A stretch of 64,000 bases of DNA, taken from positions 744,001-808,000 of the forward strand of contig AAXZ01000001.1 of assembly GCA_000169395.1 (NCBI GenBank). Reading direction: 5' to 3'. The position numbers were made by a program, and so were the translations under genes. The notes below the pieces were generated by a model that was given only the letters and a program-made list of their open reading frames with translations, was not told where the DNA came from and made no database searches. The DNA is from Rhodobacteraceae bacterium HTCC2150 (GTDB lineage Bacteria > Pseudomonadota > Alphaproteobacteria > Rhodobacterales > Rhodobacteraceae). Positions 26,651 through 34,118 of this stretch are shown piece by piece (within the stretch, counting starts at the first letter, position 1; each line of letters begins with the position of its first letter).

Positions 26651-26657
26651 CAATAGT

Positions 26658-27884
26658 TTAACCGATAACGTTGAAATCAGACCCGTATGGATAGCCTGTG
26701 ATATTTTCTGCGCCATCTTCGGTGACAACCAAAATATCATGCTCGCGATATCCGCCAGCACCGGGCTGGCCGTCTGGAATGGTCAACATTGGCTCCATAG
26801 AAATCACCATGCCTGGCTCTAATTTCGTGTCGATATCTTCGCGCAGTTCCAAACCAGCCTCACGACCATAGTAATGCGAAAGAACACCAAAAGAGTGGCC
26901 GTAACCAAAGCTGCGATATTGCAAAAGATCGCGTTCGGCAAAGAACTCGTTCACGCTATGTGTGATACCTGAACAAGTTGCACCCGGCTTGATCAATGAA
27001 ATACCCAACTCGTGTGCACCAACATTGGCATCCCAAATTTTAGCCGAAGCGTCATCAACTTCACCCACAAACATTGTCCGTTCTAGGGCTGTGTAATAAC
27101 CGGAAATCATCGGGAAAGTGTTCAAGGACAAGATATCACCGTGCTGAAGGGCGCGGCTTGTCACAGGGTTGTGCGCACCGTCAGTATTCAGGCCGGATTG
27201 AAACCAAACCCAAGTATCGCGGTATTCTGCGTCGGGGAAAGTTTTGGCAATATGCGCTTCCATTGCGTCGCGGCCAGCCATGGCGATTTCGATTTCTGTG
27301 GCACCAATTTTGACGGCATCCTTGATGGCATATCCACCAACGTCAGCGGCAAGTGCACCTGCGCGGATCAATTTGATCTCGGCCTCGGATTTATGCATGC
27401 GTTGCAACATTGTATCTGGTGCAATGTCGATGACGTTTGATGGTTCCAAGTAGGCGGCCAATTTGTCGGATTGCATCAAGCTTAGGTGATCACCCTCAAC
27501 ACCGATGGCACGGTTAAAACCAGTTACAGAACGAACAGCACGCCAATAATTGTCGCGTTTCCAATCTGTGTATGTGATGTTGTCGTGTACGGAACGACGC
27601 CAAGGTTGGCCAGCATCAATGCCCGCAGAAATTGTCACACAATCAGTTTGCGTTACAACGCAAGCATAAGGGCGACCAAAGGCACAGTACAAAAAACCAG
27701 AATAATAAGCGACATTATGCATGGAAGTCAGAACCGCGGCATCGAGGTTCAATATCCGCATCATGATGCGCAATTTTTCAAGGCGCACCTCATATTCGGC
27801 GGTGTCAAACGGCAAAGCCGCTTTTTCACCATTGTGAAAACGCATGAATTCAGGGCGGTTGTTTAGTTGGGTTTCGAGAGTCAT
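26658..27884 (-). CDS. creatinase (creatine amidinohydrolase)
   Basis: A 408-residue M24-fold enzyme hydrolysing creatine to sarcosine and urea. Similarity to Pseudomonas creatinase is extensive and includes family-specific stretches: YCAFGRPYACVVT, YTDWKRDNYW, FQSGLNTDGAHNPVT with catalytic H238, FGYGHSFGVLSHYYGREAG, and GGYREHDILVV. The ATG at 27884 is preceded by a perfect AGGAGG 7 bases away. No creatininase, sarcosine oxidase or urease gene is in the window. It is divergent from a P1-family peptidase gene across a region with nested inverted repeats. Specificity for creatine rather than a relative such as methylguanidinoacetate is inferred from the strength of the match. Confidence 0.93.
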   Translation of the reverse strand: MTLETQLNNRPEFMRFHNGEKAALPFDTAEYEVRLEKLRIMMRILNLDAAVLTSMHNVAYYSGFLYCAFGRPYACVVTQTDCVTISAGIDAGQPWRRSVHDNITYTDWKRDNYWRAVRSVTGFNRAIGVEGDHLSLMQSDKLAAYLEPSNVIDIAPDTMLQRMHKSEAEIKLIRAGALAADVGGYAIKDAVKIGATEIEIAMAGRDAMEAHIAKTFPDAEYRDTWVWFQSGLNTDGAHNPVTSRALQHGDILSLNTFPMISGYYTALERTMFVGEVDDASAKIWDANVGAHELGISLIKPGATCSGITHSVNEFFAERDLLQYRSFGYGHSFGVLSHYYGREAGLELREDIDTKLEPGMVISMEPMLTIPDGQPGAGGYREHDILVVTEDGAENITGYPYGSDFNVIG

Positions 27885-27915
27885 TTTGACCTCCTTCGTA
27901 AAAAAAGAGGTCCCG

Positions 27916-28047
27916 GCGTTCAGGACGGGTGTAAGCATGGATCGTACCATCGGCGACGCCATCGCCTATGCTTGAACGCTGATTACTGTGACTGGCTTTC
28001 TCAATCAAGAAAAAACCTTTGCCCCGCGCGTTTTTCATGAAAGGTTT
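27916..28047. promoter_or_regulatory. nested inverted repeats between creatinase and P1 peptidase genes
   Basis: The divergent region holds GCGTTCA (27916-27922) matched by TGAACGC (27973-27979), and inside it AAGCAT (27933-27938) matched by ATGCTT (27968-27973), with GGCGACGCC (27952-27960) at the centre. A second pair, AAACCTTT (28013-28020) and AAAGGTTT (28040-28047), lies in the probable leader of the peptidase gene. These are candidates for an operator and a leader hairpin. No regulator gene is adjacent. Confidence 0.4.
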
Positions 28048-28074
28048 CAAGGATGGTTGCGAAAGGAGTGCCCT

Positions 28075-29079
28075 GTGCAAGAAATGAAAACTGGTCCGCG
28101 TAATTTAATCACGGATGTTCCAGGCTTTTTGGTGGGCAATGCCACAGATATCTACGTTAACACTGGGGTAACTGTGTTGACAGCTGTCAACAAATTTACA
28201 GCGGGCGTTCACGTAATGGGTGGGGCGCCGGGCACGCGGGAAACAGATTTGCTGGCGCCTGACAAAATTGTGCAAGAAGTGGATGCCTTGGTTTTATCTG
28301 GTGGCTCTGCGCTTGGTTTGTCCGCGGCTTCAGGCGTGGCGGATCAATTACGTTCACTAGGGCGCGGATTTGATGTGGGTGGGCAAAAGGTGCCGGTGGT
28401 ACCTGCGGCCATTTTGTTTGATCTGTTGAATGGTGGCAATAAAAACTGGCACGAAAATCCATATTCTAAACTGGGTGCACAGGCACTTGGCGCGGCGGAT
28501 GTGTCATTTGAACTGGGCACTAACGGCGCAGGAACCGGTGCTACGACCGCTGATTTGAAAGGTGGTTTGGGGTCCGCTTCGATAGTGTTGGAAAGTGGTA
28601 TTACCGTTGGTGCGCTGGTGGCGGTTAATGCGCTGGGTTCAGCTGTGGTAAATGGCGGGCCACATTTTTGGGCAGCGCCTTTTGAAATGGATAATGAATA
28701 TGGCGGACAGGGCGTGGCATCGGATTATTCACCCAATCAAATGCCGCCGCGAAAGGGTATGGCGCAAAATACGACAATCGCGATTGTCGCAACCGACGCC
28801 AGTTTGAACCAAGCCCAAGCCACAAGAATGGCGGTTTCGGCCCACGACGGCATGGCGCGTGCACTTTGGCCAAGTCACACGCCGATGGACGGAGATTTGG
28901 TCTTTGCAGCGGCGAACGGCCAAGGGGTTGAGGCGGATTTAGACCTGCAACTTGAACTTGGGCACGCAGCGTCCCTGTGCCTTGCTAGGGCCATAGCACG
29001 CGGCGTTTTTGAGGCAAGCGTTCAACAAGGGGATCACTTGCCAACGTGGCGAACTAAATTTGGCGGTATCAACGCCTAG
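28075..29079 (+). CDS. P1-family peptidase (DmpA-like aminopeptidase/D-esterase)
   Basis: A 334-residue N-terminal-nucleophile hydrolase of the DmpA/S58 family. These enzymes self-cleave to expose a Ser or Thr nucleophile; the processing site is expected in the DLKGGLGSAS segment. Other family stretches are TDVPGFLVGNATD, GGAPGTRETDLL and LSGGSALGLSAASGV. The GTG at 28075 is chosen because AAAGGAG lies 6 bases upstream; the next ATG (28084) would be 15 bases from it. Family members cleave N-terminal residues, beta-peptides or amides. Divergence from creatinase suggests joint use in amide-nitrogen catabolism. The stop interlocks with that of the convergent reductase gene. Confidence 0.88.
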   Translation: MQEMKTGPRNLITDVPGFLVGNATDIYVNTGVTVLTAVNKFTAGVHVMGGAPGTRETDLLAPDKIVQEVDALVLSGGSALGLSAASGVADQLRSLGRGFDVGGQKVPVVPAAILFDLLNGGNKNWHENPYSKLGAQALGAADVSFELGTNGAGTGATTADLKGGLGSASIVLESGITVGALVAVNALGSAVVNGGPHFWAAPFEMDNEYGGQGVASDYSPNQMPPRKGMAQNTTIAIVATDASLNQAQATRMAVSAHDGMARALWPSHTPMDGDLVFAAANGQGVEADLDLQLELGHAASLCLARAIARGVFEASVQQGDHLPTWRTKFGGINA

Positions 29080-29633
29080 TTTGTTAAAACCAGCGGTTTT
29101 TTGACGACTTTATAAAAGCTGGAAACCAACCCTGAAGGGGCTGAACTGGTGTCCATATGCAAAAGATCGACGTCGCGATCAAGTTCACCAAATAGGCGAA
29201 TGCCCTTGCCGATTAGAATTGGAATTTGCGTCAGGACCATGTCGTCAATCAGATCGTCGCGCAAAAAGGATTGGATGACCTGACCACCGTCAATGTAGGC
29301 GCGATTCCAACCTAGATCAGTCAACATACCCATCAATTCAGGTGGAGAAAGCTGCGATAAGATGACCTTGTCGGCGATGTTTTCTGGGATATCATTTTGG
29401 GAAAGTGTGTTGCTAAGCACAATAACTGGCAACTCATACGGCCATTCCCCAAAAGACAAAACATTCAAAAACGAACCCCGACCCATAACGATGCAGTCCA
29501 TTGAGGAAATGAAATCGCCATAACCGTTATCGTCATCCTCAACTTGAAATTTCATTAGCCAATCAAGCCCATGATCCGGACGGGCAATAAACCCGTCCAG
29601 TGATTGTGCGATGAAAATGTGGCCAGTGGTCAT
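29076..29633 (-). CDS. dihydrofolate reductase-family protein (RibD C-terminal-like)
   Basis: A 185-residue protein of the RibD/DHFR-like reductase superfamily. It has the N-terminal FIAQSLDGFIARPD strand-loop, the nucleotide-proximal IVMGRGSFLNVL, the VIVLSNT strand and the AYIDGGQVIQSFLRDDLIDDM helix, and it ends with a family-typical IPILIGKGIRLFG. It is probably NADPH dependent, with an unknown substrate; these small homologues are not the housekeeping folate enzyme. It begins 6 bases after the gabD stop, so it is likely co-transcribed with gabD, and no strong ribosome binding site is present. Confidence 0.88.
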   Translation of the reverse strand: MTTGHIFIAQSLDGFIARPDHGLDWLMKFQVEDDDNGYGDFISSMDCIVMGRGSFLNVLSFGEWPYELPVIVLSNTLSQNDIPENIADKVILSQLSPPELMGMLTDLGWNRAYIDGGQVIQSFLRDDLIDDMVLTQIPILIGKGIRLFGELDRDVDLLHMDTSSAPSGLVSSFYKVVKKPLVLTN

Positions 29634-29639
29634 GTTGGA

Positions 29640-31118
29640 TTAGACCGACATGCAGAGGTATTTCATTTCAAGATAATCCTCGATGCCGTGGTGCGATCCT
29701 TCGCGGCCAAGGCCGGATTGTTTCACACCACCGAAAGGTGCAACCTCGGTTGAAATTAGACCAGTGTTGATGCCAACCATGCCGTATTCTAGCGCCTCGG
29801 CGACTTTGTAAACGCGGCTTAGGTCTTTGGCATAGAAGTATGACGCAAGGCCAAAGATCGTGTCGTTTGCCATTTCGATAACTTCGTCTTCATCGTCAAA
29901 CTTGAACAACGGCGCAAGTGGGCCAAACGTTTCGTCTTGTGCGACCATCATTTCTTGGGTGACGTCGGCGACGATTGTCGGCTCATAGAATGTGCCGCCC
30001 AATGCGTGTGCTTTGCCGCCTGTCAAAACACGACCGCCTTTGGCAAGCGCGTCTTCAAGGTGTTCTTCAACCTTTAAAACGGCGTCATTGTTGATCAAAG
30101 GACCGGTTGTAACACCATCCACCAGGCCGTCACCGATAGACAGTTTTTCAACTGCAGCGGCCAGCTTTTTGGAGAACTCTTCATAAACGCCCGCCTGCAC
30201 ATAAATGCGGTTGGCGCAGACACAAGTTTGGCCGTTGTTGCGGAATTTACAGATCATCGCGCCCTCAACAGCGGCATCTAGATCGGCATCGTCAAACACG
30301 ATGAACGGCGCATTGCCACCCAATTCCATGGAACATTTCATGATTTGATCGGCTGCTTGCTTTAGCAAAATGCGGCCAACTTCGGTTGAGCCTGTGAATG
30401 TTAGTTTGCGTACCACTGGGTTTTCGCAGAACTCTTTGCCGATCTCGGATGAGCGCGATGATGTGATGACGGTGTTAACACCTTTTGGCAATCCGGCACG
30501 TTCACCAAGCAGGGCCATGGCAGTTGCCGACAACGGTGTTTCTGCAGCAGGGCGCGCAACAAAAGCACAACCAGCAGCAATTGCTGGTGCCGCTTTGCGA
30601 CCGATCATGGCGGATGGGAAATTCCAAGGTGTGATCGATGCAGCAACACCGATCGGTTGCTTAATCACAGTGATGCGTTTGTCACCTTGGTGACCTGGAA
30701 TAGTTTCACCATAAACGCGCTTGGCCTCTTCGCCGAACCATTCGATGAAAGACGCTGAATAAATGATCTCGCCTTTGGCCTCGGCCAATGGTTTGCCCAT
30801 TTCAGCCGTTAGGATCATTGCCAAATCATCGGCGTTTTCAATCATCAAATCATACCATTTACGCAGAATTACGGCGCGTTCTTTGGCGGTACGTGCGGCC
30901 CATTTCTTTTGTGCAACAGCTGCGGCGGCGATTGCTTCATTCGCTTGGGCGCGGGAAAGGTCTGCCATTTCTGCAATTACATCACCGCGCGCAGGGTTCG
31001 TTACGGCAAAGGTTTTACCATCTTCACCATCAACCCATTCACCGTTTACCAATCCTTTGGTAACCAAAAGGGAAGGGTCTTTTAGTTGGCTCGCAAGGTC
31101 CGTTGTTTGATCAAGCAT
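29640..31118 (-). CDS. gabD: NAD(P)-dependent succinate-semialdehyde dehydrogenase
   Basis: A 492-residue aldehyde dehydrogenase matching GabD closely. It oxidises succinate semialdehyde to succinate, the last step of 4-aminobutyrate catabolism, feeding the TCA cycle. Visible are PWNFPSAMI, FTGSTEVGRIL, the catalytic glutamate in MELGGNAPF and the catalytic cysteine in GQTCVCANR. The C-terminal FGGVKQSGLGREGSHHGIEDYLE is characteristic. AGGAGA precedes the ATG by 6 bases. No GABA aminotransferase lies in the window, so the semialdehyde comes from a pathway encoded elsewhere. A GTCTGACCAGAC palindrome lies about 95 bases upstream. Confidence 0.93.
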   Translation of the reverse strand: MLDQTTDLASQLKDPSLLVTKGLVNGEWVDGEDGKTFAVTNPARGDVIAEMADLSRAQANEAIAAAAVAQKKWAARTAKERAVILRKWYDLMIENADDLAMILTAEMGKPLAEAKGEIIYSASFIEWFGEEAKRVYGETIPGHQGDKRITVIKQPIGVAASITPWNFPSAMIGRKAAPAIAAGCAFVARPAAETPLSATAMALLGERAGLPKGVNTVITSSRSSEIGKEFCENPVVRKLTFTGSTEVGRILLKQAADQIMKCSMELGGNAPFIVFDDADLDAAVEGAMICKFRNNGQTCVCANRIYVQAGVYEEFSKKLAAAVEKLSIGDGLVDGVTTGPLINNDAVLKVEEHLEDALAKGGRVLTGGKAHALGGTFYEPTIVADVTQEMMVAQDETFGPLAPLFKFDDEDEVIEMANDTIFGLASYFYAKDLSRVYKVAEALEYGMVGINTGLISTEVAPFGGVKQSGLGREGSHHGIEDYLEMKYLCMSV

Positions 31119-31211
31119 TGCATTCTCCTGCAGAAAAAAAACGTGTGTCGGCGAAAACTTGTTTTGCCAAGTATCGACGATGATTACCGATCTCTTATAC
31201 CTTAGTTATGC

Positions 31212-31223
31212 GTCTGACCAGAC
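31212..31223. promoter_or_regulatory. GTCTGACCAGAC palindrome between gabD and the NifU-type gene
   Basis: Arms GTCTG and CAGAC are separated by AC. The core GTC-T-GAC recalls operators of FadR-type GntR regulators. It is 95 bases upstream of gabD and about 45 bases upstream of the -35 element of the gene at 31325, so control of gabD is the more likely use. No regulator gene is adjacent. Confidence 0.35.
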
Positions 31224-31266
31224 ATGGATCAATTGTGACATACCAATTTAGAGCCATTCCAATTCA

Positions 31267-31295
31267 TTGACATTTTTCGCGGCAAGCCTCATATC
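31267..31295 (+). promoter_or_regulatory. sigma-70-type promoter of the NifU-type/tsaB/rimI operon
   Basis: TTGACA at 31267-31272 and CATATC at 31290-31295 are separated by 17 bases, 30 bases before the ATG at 31325. The -35 is a perfect consensus match, and AAGGA lies between the promoter and the start codon. Confidence 0.65.
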
Positions 31296-31324
31296 CGTAA
31301 TCCAAGCATTAAGGACGTATACAA

Positions 31325-31888
31325 ATGTTCATTCAAACAGAATCTACACCCAATCCGGCCACGTTGAAATTTTTACCGGGCCAAACCGTTTTGGAAACTG
31401 GCACGGCGGATTTTCCATCGGCGGAAACAGCTGATCAATCACCTTTGGCCACACGTATTTTTGGCATTCAAGGTATTGCAGGCGTGTTTTTTGGGAATGA
31501 TTTTGTCACTGTGACAAAGGCGGAAAACAGCGAATGGGATCACATTAAACCGGCCATTTTGGGCGCGATAATGGAGCATTTTCAATCTGGACAACCCGTT
31601 TTGTCCGGTGAAAATACTGCGCCCGCTCATGCAGAGGCTGCTAACGAGGAAGACAAAGAAATCGTTGGCCAGATCAAAGAATTGCTTGATACGCGTGTTC
31701 GTCCGGCAGTTGCCCAAGATGGTGGCGACATCACTTTCCATGGCTTTGATCGTGGCATCGTTTATTTGCATATGCAGGGTGCCTGCGCTGGTTGCCCTTC
31801 ATCGACATTGACGTTGAAAATGGGCATTGAAAACCTGTTGCGTCACTATATCCCCGAAGTGGTTGAGGTGCGTCCGGTTGCCGCCTAA
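31325..31888 (+). CDS. NifU-family iron-sulfur cluster scaffold/carrier protein
   Basis: A 187-residue Nfu-type protein with an N-terminal Nfu_N domain (about 1-90, starting MFIQTESTPNPATLKFLPG) and a C-terminal NifU domain (about 112-187). The cluster-binding pair is C154 and C157 in QGACAGCPSS. It carries assembled [4Fe-4S] clusters to client enzymes in the cytoplasm. The ATG follows AAGGA, and a good promoter lies upstream. The 3' end overlaps the likely TTG start of tsaB, so the housekeeping genes are probably translated together. Confidence 0.95.
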   Translation: MFIQTESTPNPATLKFLPGQTVLETGTADFPSAETADQSPLATRIFGIQGIAGVFFGNDFVTVTKAENSEWDHIKPAILGAIMEHFQSGQPVLSGENTAPAHAEAANEEDKEIVGQIKELLDTRVRPAVAQDGGDITFHGFDRGIVYLHMQGACAGCPSSTLTLKMGIENLLRHYIPEVVEVRPVAA

Positions 31889-32528
31889 GCCGTTAATATT
31901 GGCGTTTGATACATCGGCCGCGCATTGCGCGGCCGCTTTGCTGTCGGGCGGCGAGGTCATTGGGGCCGTTCATGAGGACATGGCCAAAGGGCAAGCGGAA
32001 TCGCTTTTCCCAATTTTAGAATCTGTATTGAAAGACGCTGGCGTGAATTTCCAAGATTTGTCCGCGCTGGGCGTTGGCACGGGGCCAGGAAATTTTACGG
32101 GAGTTCGAATTTCTGTGTCAGCAGCACGCGGGTTGGCACTTTCGCTTGGTATCCCTGCTGTTGGGGTTTCCTTGCTTGAGGCGGCTGCCTTTGGAAGCGA
32201 CGGTCCAGTCATCACAGCCTTTGATGCACGGCGAAACGCCGTTTATTTTCAAGGTTTTGAAACCCCCTACGAAATTCCCGCACAGATGTCAGATTTGACT
32301 GATTTGTCACTTGATCCAATTGACGGTTTAACATGTATTGGGCCCATGGCCGACGTGATGGCAGAAAAACTGAATGGGACGGTGGCACCAGCGAAATATG
32401 CACCCGCCTCGGCGGTTGGCAGAATTGCTGCGATGCGATGGGACAAACAACCAACACGTCCAGCGCCATTGTACCTTAGGGCACCAGATGCGTTGCCGCC
32501 GTCAGATCCACCGCCGGTAATTTTGTGA
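31878..32528 (+). CDS. tsaB: tRNA threonylcarbamoyladenosine biosynthesis protein TsaB
   Basis: A 216-residue TsaB, the non-catalytic partner that binds TsaD for t6A37 formation on ANN-decoding tRNAs. The N-terminal ILAFDTSAAHCAAALL, the GVGTGPGNFTGVRIS motif and the ARGLALSLGIPAVGVS segment are diagnostic. The start is uncertain: no ATG lies near the conserved N terminus. TTG at 31878, inside the last codons of the upstream gene and about 10 bases after a GAGG, gives the expected length. An in-frame ATG at 31827 would add 17 unconserved residues. rimI begins at its stop codon. Confidence 0.9.
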   Translation: MPPKPLILAFDTSAAHCAAALLSGGEVIGAVHEDMAKGQAESLFPILESVLKDAGVNFQDLSALGVGTGPGNFTGVRISVSAARGLALSLGIPAVGVSLLEAAAFGSDGPVITAFDARRNAVYFQGFETPYEIPAQMSDLTDLSLDPIDGLTCIGPMADVMAEKLNGTVAPAKYAPASAVGRIAAMRWDKQPTRPAPLYLRAPDALPPSDPPPVIL

Positions 32529-32935
32529 CACCCGAGAACCTTGCCCAGTTGCATGCCCGTTGTTTTATCGCGCCGGCCCCATGGAATGCGGCGGCGTTTG
32601 AGAGTTTTTTAACCCAAGACACGGTCTTTATGGTTGAGCATTCGGCGGGTTTTCTATTGGCGCAGAACGTTCTTGATCAGGCAGAAATTCTTACTCTGGC
32701 TGTTGATCCAGAATGTCGCCGACAGGGAATTGCCGCCCGTTTGATCGCAGAATTTCATCAGAGCTGTTTAAAGCGGGCTGTTTCCAAAGTCTTTTTAGAG
32801 GTCGCCGCAGATAATGCCGCCGCAATCGCATTATATAGGGTGAATGGTTACGACGAGGTCGGGTTGAGAAAGCGATACTACAGTCACCCAGACGGGCGAC
32901 GCATTGATGCTTTGGTTATGGAAAAACGTCTTTAG
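32525..32935 (+). CDS. rimI: ribosomal-protein-alanine N-acetyltransferase-like GNAT protein
   Basis: A 136-residue GNAT acetyltransferase. The acetyl-CoA pocket is visible as LAVDPECRRQGIAARLI (about 57-73), and the typical C-terminal ALYRVNGYDEVGLRKRYY precedes a terminal strand. The position directly after tsaB is the usual one for RimI, which acetylates the N-terminal alanine of ribosomal protein S18. The start is GTG at 32525, overlapping the tsaB TGA in GTGA. Other GNAT functions cannot be excluded, but synteny supports RimI. Confidence 0.88.
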   Translation: MTPENLAQLHARCFIAPAPWNAAAFESFLTQDTVFMVEHSAGFLLAQNVLDQAEILTLAVDPECRRQGIAARLIAEFHQSCLKRAVSKVFLEVAADNAAAIALYRVNGYDEVGLRKRYYSHPDGRRIDALVMEKRL

Positions 32936-33010
32936 ATTGCACTTCTGCTAGTTGACGCTGGGTTTTGGGCAATAAACTGTGGATCAAATGGTCAAATTTA
33001 CAAAAACGGG

Positions 33011-33053
33011 TTGACGAATTAGTGACCGCGAGTCCTAATCCAAGGTGATCACC
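33011..33053 (+). promoter_or_regulatory. promoter and GGTGATCACC palindrome of the BMP transporter operon
   Basis: TTGACG at 33011-33016 and a weak CCTAAT at 33034-33039 have 17-base spacing. A perfect 10-base palindrome, GGTGATCACC (33044-33053), lies where transcription would begin, about 65 bases before the ATG at 33118. Its GTGATCAC core is the same as in two palindromes upstream of sdhC. Confidence 0.45.
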
Positions 33054-33117
33054 AAAGATCTGCTCGCAGGAATGCTAACTGCAAACCTGTGCTGATAATC
33101 AACCTGGGAGAGTCCTT

Positions 33118-34116
33118 ATGACCCTTATGACAAAAATTCTTGGTGCAGCGGCGACGCTAGCACTTAGCGCTACGGTTTCCGTGGCCGAACCTGCCGTGAT
33201 CTATGATCTTGGCGGAAAATTTGACAAATCATTCAACGAATCTGCGTTTAACGGTGCACAACGTTGGGCTGACGAAACAGGTGGCACATTCCGTGACATC
33301 GAATTGCAATCCGAAGCGCAGCGTGAGCAAGCGATCCGTCGTTTTGCTGAAGCCGGCTTTAACCCAGTTGTAACAACTGGTTTTGCAATGTCTTCTGCTT
33401 TGGGTACGGTTGCTGCCGATTTCCCTGACACAACGTTCGTGACAATCGATGGTTATGTGCCAGACGCGCCAAACGTTCTAATCGTTTCATTCGCAGAGCA
33501 CGAAGGTTCTTACCTTGTAGGCATGATGGCTGCGATGGCGTCTGAGTCTAACACCGTTTCATTCATCGGTGGTATGGATATTCCACTTATCCGTCGCTTT
33601 GCATGTGGTTATGCACAAGGTGCAAAAGCTGTAAGCGGTGATATCAATGTTGTTTCTAACATGACCGGTACAACACCAACAGCGTGGAATGACCCGGTAA
33701 AAGGTTCTGAACTAACACGCGCACAAATCGCACAAGGTTCTGATGTTGTTTATGCTGCCGCCGGTGGTACAGGCATCGGTGTTTTGCAAACTGCTGCTGA
33801 CGAAGGCATCCTTTCAATCGGTGTTGATAGCAACCAAAACCCAATGCACCCAGGCAAAGTTCTGACCTCTATGTTGAAGCGTGTTGATAACGCGGTTTAT
33901 GCAGTGTTGAGTGCGGGCGACGATGCTAAAGGTGGTTTCCAAAGCCTAAGCCTTGCTGATGGTGGTGTAGATTTCGCCATGGACGAAAATAACGCGTCAT
34001 TGGTTTCTGCCGAAATGCAAACCGCTGTTGAAGCTGCTAAAGCACAAATCATCGCGGGTGAGCTTTCAGTTCATAACTATACCGATGATGACAGCTGCCC
34101 TGCTTTGAACTTCTAA
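33118..34116 (+). CDS. BMP-family ABC transporter substrate-binding protein
   Basis: A 332-residue periplasmic binding protein of the basic membrane protein (BMP/PnrA) family. A signal peptide runs to about residue 23 (cleavage after VSVA) with no lipobox cysteine, so it is a soluble periplasmic protein. The N-terminal YDLGGKFDKSFNESAFNGA and the SFAEHEGSYLVGMMAA stretch are typical. Family members bind nucleosides or purines. A GGGAGAG ribosome site precedes the ATG. Codon use here looks optimised (GTT, GGT, ATC rich), consistent with high expression. The ATPase and two permease genes follow without gaps. Confidence 0.93.
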   Translation: MTLMTKILGAAATLALSATVSVAEPAVIYDLGGKFDKSFNESAFNGAQRWADETGGTFRDIELQSEAQREQAIRRFAEAGFNPVVTTGFAMSSALGTVAADFPDTTFVTIDGYVPDAPNVLIVSFAEHEGSYLVGMMAAMASESNTVSFIGGMDIPLIRRFACGYAQGAKAVSGDINVVSNMTGTTPTAWNDPVKGSELTRAQIAQGSDVVYAAAGGTGIGVLQTAADEGILSIGVDSNQNPMHPGKVLTSMLKRVDNAVYAVLSAGDDAKGGFQSLSLADGGVDFAMDENNASLVSAEMQTAVEAAKAQIIAGELSVHNYTDDDSCPALNF

Positions 34117-34118
34117 GC

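Noticed and set aside
27485-27494. GGTGATCACC palindrome
   Set aside because: Same core as the sdh and importer sites, but in the middle of the creatinase coding sequence with no promoter context; treated as chance.
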